Origin: Paracoccus haematequi
GTDB taxonomy: Bacteria > Pseudomonadota > Alphaproteobacteria > Rhodobacterales > Rhodobacteraceae
Assembly (NCBI RefSeq): GCF_900631945.1
Contig: NZ_UZWE01000022.1
Span: 1-64,000 of the forward strand
DNA: 64,000 nucleotides
Reading direction: 5' to 3'
The translations under genes and the position numbers were made by a program. This document shows, piece after piece, positions 60,073 to 64,000 of this stretch. Below the pieces are notes generated by a model. It searched no databases, was not told where the DNA came from, and saw only the letters and a list, made by a program, of their open reading frames with translations. How positions within the stretch are numbered: the stretch's first letter is position 1; each line of letters starts with the position of its first letter.

Positions 60073-60567
60073 ATGCGCGTCCTGGGCATTGATCCCGGAT
60101 TGAGGAATATGGGCTGGGGCGTGATCGCGGTGGACGGATCGCGCCTGCGCCACGTCGCCAACGGCGTGATTCAGACGGACGGGGGCGACCTGGGGACGCG
60201 GCTGTCGCGGCTGTATCGGGGCCTTTGCGCGGTGATCGCCGCCCATGCGCCCGACGCGGCGGCGGTCGAACAGACCTTCGTGAACAAGGACGCGGTCGGG
60301 ACGCTGAAACTGGGCCAGGCGCGCGGGATCGCCCTGCTGGCTCCGGCCGAGGCCGGGCTGGCCATCGGCGAATACGCCCCGAACGCGGTGAAGAAGACCG
60401 TGGTCGGCGTGGGTCATGCGGGCAAGGAACAGGTGCAGCACATGGTCAAGGTCCAGCTTCCCGGCGTGATCTTCGACAGCGCTGACGCTGCCGACGCGCT
60501 TGCCATCGCCATCTGCCACGCCCGCCACCTGCAAACCCGCACCCTGCGCATCGCGAGGACCGCATGA
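60073..60567 (+). CDS. ruvC: Crossover junction endodeoxyribonuclease RuvC
   Basis: A 164-residue Holliday-junction resolvase. The first catalytic Asp is in [13 protein letters not shown] (Asp7), the second acid in [11 protein letters not shown], and the C-terminal acid pair in [28 protein letters not shown] and [12 protein letters not shown] are family motifs. AGGGCAGGCT precedes the ATG. Its last 4 bases overlap the ruvA start (ATGA). Confidence 0.96.
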   Translation: MRVLGIDPGLRNMGWGVIAVDGSRLRHVANGVIQTDGGDLGTRLSRLYRGLCAVIAAHAPDAAAVEQTFVNKDAVGTLKLGQARGIALLAPAEAGLAIGEYAPNAVKKTVVGVGHAGKEQVQHMVKVQLPGVIFDSADAADALAIAICHARHLQTRTLRIARTA

Positions 60568-61262
60568 TCGGCCGCATCAGTGGGATCATCCTGCACCGCG
60601 CCCGCGATCACGTTCTGATCGACGTGCGCGGGGTGGGCTATATCGTCCATGTCAGCGAACGCACCGCCGCCGGTCTGCCTCCGGTCGGGCAGGCGACAGC
60701 ACTTTATACCGACCTGATGGTGCGCGAGGATCTGCTGCAACTGTTCGGCTTTCCGTCCATGCTGGAAAAGGAATGGCACCGGCTGCTGACCAGCGTGCAG
60801 GGCGTGGGGGCCAAGGTCTCGCTGGCGATCCTGGGGACGCTGGGGGCCGAGGGGCTGGCGCGGTCCATCGCGCTTGGCGACTGGGCCTCGGTCCGCAAGG
60901 CGCAGGGGGTGGGGCCGAAGCTCGCGCAGCGCGTGGTTCTGGAACTGAAGGACAAGGCGCCTTCGGTCATGGCGCTTGGCGGAACGCTCAGCGTGGATAT
61001 GGGCGTGCCGGTGGTGGATGCGGATGCGGTCGTTGATGCAGCCGCCGCCCCCGCCGCCAGGCCCGCCGCGCCGTCGGACGCGATGCTGGCCGCCCGCACG
61101 ACCTCGGACGCGCTGTCCGCGCTGACCAATCTGGGCTATGCTTCCAGCGAGGCCGCGCAGGCCGTGGCCGAGGCGCAGGCGCGGGAACCCGGCGCCGCGA
61201 CGCCCGCGTTGATCCGCGCGGCGCTGCGCCTGCTGGCGCCGAAGGAACAAGGGGGCGCTTGA
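60564..61262 (+). CDS. ruvA: Holliday junction branch migration protein RuvA
   Basis: A 232-residue RuvA that binds four-way junctions and loads RuvB. Domain I starts [20 protein letters not shown]; helix-hairpin-helix motifs are [16 protein letters not shown] and [20 protein letters not shown]; a Pro/Ala-rich linker (residues about 150-175) leads to the RuvB-binding domain III ([20 protein letters not shown]). The stop overlaps the htpX start (TGATG). Confidence 0.96.
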   Translation: MIGRISGIILHRARDHVLIDVRGVGYIVHVSERTAAGLPPVGQATALYTDLMVREDLLQLFGFPSMLEKEWHRLLTSVQGVGAKVSLAILGTLGAEGLARSIALGDWASVRKAQGVGPKLAQRVVLELKDKAPSVMALGGTLSVDMGVPVVDADAVVDAAAAPAARPAAPSDAMLAARTTSDALSALTNLGYASSEAAQAVAEAQAREPGAATPALIRAALRLLAPKEQGGA

Positions 61263-62157
61263 TGCACGGGAACGCAAAGGTCTTTGTCCTGATGGCTGCC
61301 ATGACCGCCCTAGTCATGGCTCTTGGCTGGATGCTGGGCGGACAGGGCGGCGCGGTGATCGCGCTGTTGCTGGCCGGGGGCATGAACGTCTTTTCCTGGT
61401 GGAACAGCGACAAGATGGTGCTGCGCCAGCAGGGCGCGGTCGAACTGTCGCCGCAGCAGGGCGGCGATCTGTATCGCATGACTGCCGAACTGGCCCGGCG
61501 GGCCGATCTGCCGATGCCCAAGCTGTATCTGCTGCCGACCGAACAGCCCAACGCCTTCGCGACGGGGCGCAATCCCGAAAACTCGGCCGTGGCGGTGACG
61601 CAGGGCCTGGTCCGCAGCCTGTCGCGGGATGAGATCGCGGGCGTGATCGCCCATGAACTGGCGCATATCAAGCATCGCGACACGCTGACCATGACCGTCA
61701 CCGCAACAATGGCGGGTGCCGTCGCGATGATGGGCAACATGATGCTGTTCACCGGTGGGCGCGACGACCGGGGCGGCGGCCTGGGTGCGATCCTTGCGAT
61801 GATCTTCGCCCCGATGGCGGCGATGATGGTGCAGATGGCGATTTCCCGCGCCCGCGAATTCGAGGCCGACGCGACCGGCGCGCAGATCTGCGGGCAGCCG
61901 CGGGCGCTTGCCTCGGCTCTGGCGAAGATCTCGCAACTGGCGGGGCGGACGCTGAACATCCCTGCCGAACGGAACCCGGCGGCGGCGGCCATGTTCATCG
62001 TCAACCCGCTGAACGGGCTGCGGATGGACCGCCTGTTCGCCACCCACCCCGCGACCGAGGATCGGATCGCCCGGCTGATGGCGATGGAGGGCGGGCTGCC
62101 CGAACGGCCTTCCTCCATCCCGCGCAGCGGACGCGACGACGGCCCCTGGGGTCGCGG

Positions 62158-62161
<4 letters not shown>
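61262..62161 (+). CDS. htpX: Membrane zinc protease HtpX
   Basis: A 299-residue M48 metalloprotease that degrades damaged membrane proteins. Two N-terminal helices ([38 protein letters not shown]) precede the zinc site [20 protein letters not shown]; two more helices ([36 protein letters not shown]) and the third ligand region [14 protein letters not shown] follow, ending with [14 protein letters not shown]. It overlaps ruvA at its start and ruvB at its end (ATGA), so it is embedded in the ruv cluster. Confidence 0.94.
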
Positions 62162-63189
<1,028 letters not shown>

Positions 63190-63190
63190 C

Positions 63191-63258
63191 AGGGGGCAGG
63201 GGGCTTTGCCCCCGCCGCGCGTGCCGCGCGACTCCCCCAGGATATTTGTGGTCCAATG
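63191..63258 (+). repeat. Intergenic repeat, GGATATTTGG family
   Basis: GGGGGC-TTT-GCCCCC hairpin (63199-63213), a CGCGC-rich second stem, then CTCCCCCAGGATATTTGTGG. It starts right after the ruvB stop and can terminate the ruv transcript. Confidence 0.65.
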
Positions 63259-63261
63259 CAG

Positions 63262-63342
63262 GAATGAAAAACGCCCCATCCTTGCCGGATGGGGCGCCTG
63301 CTTCGGACACGGTCATCGGCGTCCCCGCCTGCACCGTAGGCC
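63262..63342 (-). ncRNA. Candidate small RNA B (3' of folD)
   Basis: On the minus strand this locus repeats the layout of candidate A: GGCG-GGGA-CGCC hairpin (63329-63318), linker with GATGACCGT, then a perfect 10-base-pair hairpin CGCCCCATCC/GGATGGGGCG (63272-63296) followed by TTTTTCATT, a textbook terminator. Bases 63309-63331 are identical to the block in A. The sequence between folD and this element is only 78 bases, so it could be an independent RNA or the processed end of the folD mRNA. No gene follows on this strand before ruvB (convergent). Confidence 0.5.
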
Positions 63343-63419
63343 CATGATTGCCAGGATTGCTTAAGATTCGGTTTATGTCCCGATGCGGACTGCAAGTCTC
63401 GCAGCCCCCGGTTGCGGGC

Positions 63420-64000
63420 TCAGGGCGTCAGGCCGTCGGGATCGGGCAGGCCGTTGGCGCGAGCCGTCGCGGTCAGCGTGTTGGCCAGCAGGCAGGCGAT
63501 GGTCATCGGGCCGACGCCGCCAGGAACGGGGGTGATGGCGCCCGCCACCCTGGCCGCCGCGTCGAAATCGACATCGCCGACCAGCCCGTCATCGGTGCGG
63601 TTGATGCCCACGTCGATCACCGTCGCGCCCGGCTTGATCCAGTCGCCCCGCACGAAATGCGCGCGGCCCACTGCGGCCACGACGATGTCGGCCTGGCGGC
63701 ACAGGTCGGGCAGGTTCGCGGTGCGCGAATGGGCCACCGTCACCGTGGCGCTGTCGCGCAGCAGAAGCTGGGCCATCGGCTTGCCGACGATATTGCTGCG
63801 GCCGATGACCAGGGCGTTCTTGCCCGACAGGCTGCCCAGATGGTCGCGCAGCAGCATCAGGCAGCCCAGCGGCGTGCAGGGCACCATCGCCTTCTGTCCT
63901 GTCGCCAGCCGCCCGACATTCAGGATATGGAACCCGTCCACGTCCTTGGCCGGATCGATGGCGTTGATGACGGAGAATTCGTCCATATGGGACGGCAGCG
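63420..64000 (-). CDS. folD: Methylenetetrahydrofolate dehydrogenase/cyclohydrolase FolD (partial, N-terminus outside window)
   Basis: The C-terminal 193 or so residues of FolD, which interconverts 5,10-methylene-, methenyl- and 10-formyl-tetrahydrofolate with NADP+. [22 protein letters not shown] is split at the window edge; [13 protein letters not shown], the cofactor motif [26 protein letters not shown] and the C-terminal [20 protein letters not shown] are all diagnostic. The catalytic Lys and N-terminal domain lie beyond base 64000. The frame is open to the edge. Confidence 0.95.
   Translation of the reverse strand, partial: LPSHMDEFSVINAIDPAKDVDGFHILNVGRLATGQKAMVPCTPLGCLMLLRDHLGSLSGKNALVIGRSNIVGKPMAQLLLRDSATVTVAHSRTANLPDLCRQADIVVAAVGRAHFVRGDWIKPGATVIDVGINRTDDGLVGDVDFDAAARVAGAITPVPGGVGPMTIACLLANTLTATARANGLPDPDGLTP

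Overview
The window is GC-rich (roughly two thirds G+C), densely coding chromosomal DNA from an alphaproteobacterium. A Rhodobacterales origin (Rhodobacteraceae sensu lato, plausibly Paracoccus or a close relative) is suggested by the SMC, EF-P, MetZ, FolE2, Hint-domain and DUF1523 proteins, by an ALDH16-type aldehyde dehydrogenase, and by a recurring intergenic repeat with the core GGATATTTGG. The genus is an inference from remembered protein families, not from a search. Gene content is mostly housekeeping. I see no prophage, CRISPR array, rRNA or large mobile element; the only mobile DNA is the last ~107 bases of an IS5-type insertion sequence at the left edge.

Layout. 1-255: transposase C-terminus and an AT-rich spacer. 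256-1345 (minus): lrgAB. 1475-11537: smc, a RidA protein, a glycerophosphodiesterase, a FemAB/GNAT-like protein, a peroxiredoxin, an FAD reductase, rsmD, a DUF305 protein and a class V aminotransferase. 11674-16007: MsbA-like ABC exporter overlapping ygfZ, a MOSC protein, efp and a small conserved protein. 16072-19601 (minus): TonB-dependent receptor, pfkB and a zincin. 19680-24562: gltX, a DUF1003 protein, tRNA-Met, an iscR-type regulator, a hydrolase and a protein made of two tandem HD domains. 24566-28020: Hint-domain protein, icd, purQ. 28060-31210: a DctB/DctD-like two-component pair whose regulator lacks the sigma-54 contact motif. 31829-34080: metZ and folE2. 34210-38344 (minus): ALDH16, deoC, DUF1523 and a small membrane protein. 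38418-41720: a CDF transporter and a UvrD helicase. 41791-49342: a dipeptide/oligopeptide ABC system (two paralogous binding proteins and two permeases on minus; a divergent two-ATPase fusion on plus), followed by an M20 amidohydrolase and purU. 51854-56439 (minus): a BMP-type nucleoside ABC importer. 56538-63189: dnaE and a ruvC-ruvA-htpX-ruvB cluster. 63420-64000: folD, cut by the window edge.

Functional links. Peptide import (two binding proteins, permeases, fused ATPase) sits beside an M20 amidohydrolase. The BMP importer, deoC and ALDH16 could form a route from imported deoxynucleosides to acetaldehyde and acetate. purU, folD, purQ and folE2 belong to folate/one-carbon and purine metabolism. 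RuvABC share one tightly overlapping cluster interrupted by the membrane protease HtpX.

Most notable observations: two intergenic loci, one 3' of purU and one 3' of folD, share an identical 23-base block and the same layout (small GGGA-loop hairpin, linker, strong terminator-like hairpin), and look like two members of one small-RNA family. Others are the regulator lacking GAFTGA, the tandem HD protein, htpX inside the ruv cluster, an IscR without the usual three cysteines, and a family of terminator-like intergenic repeats with at least seven copies here.
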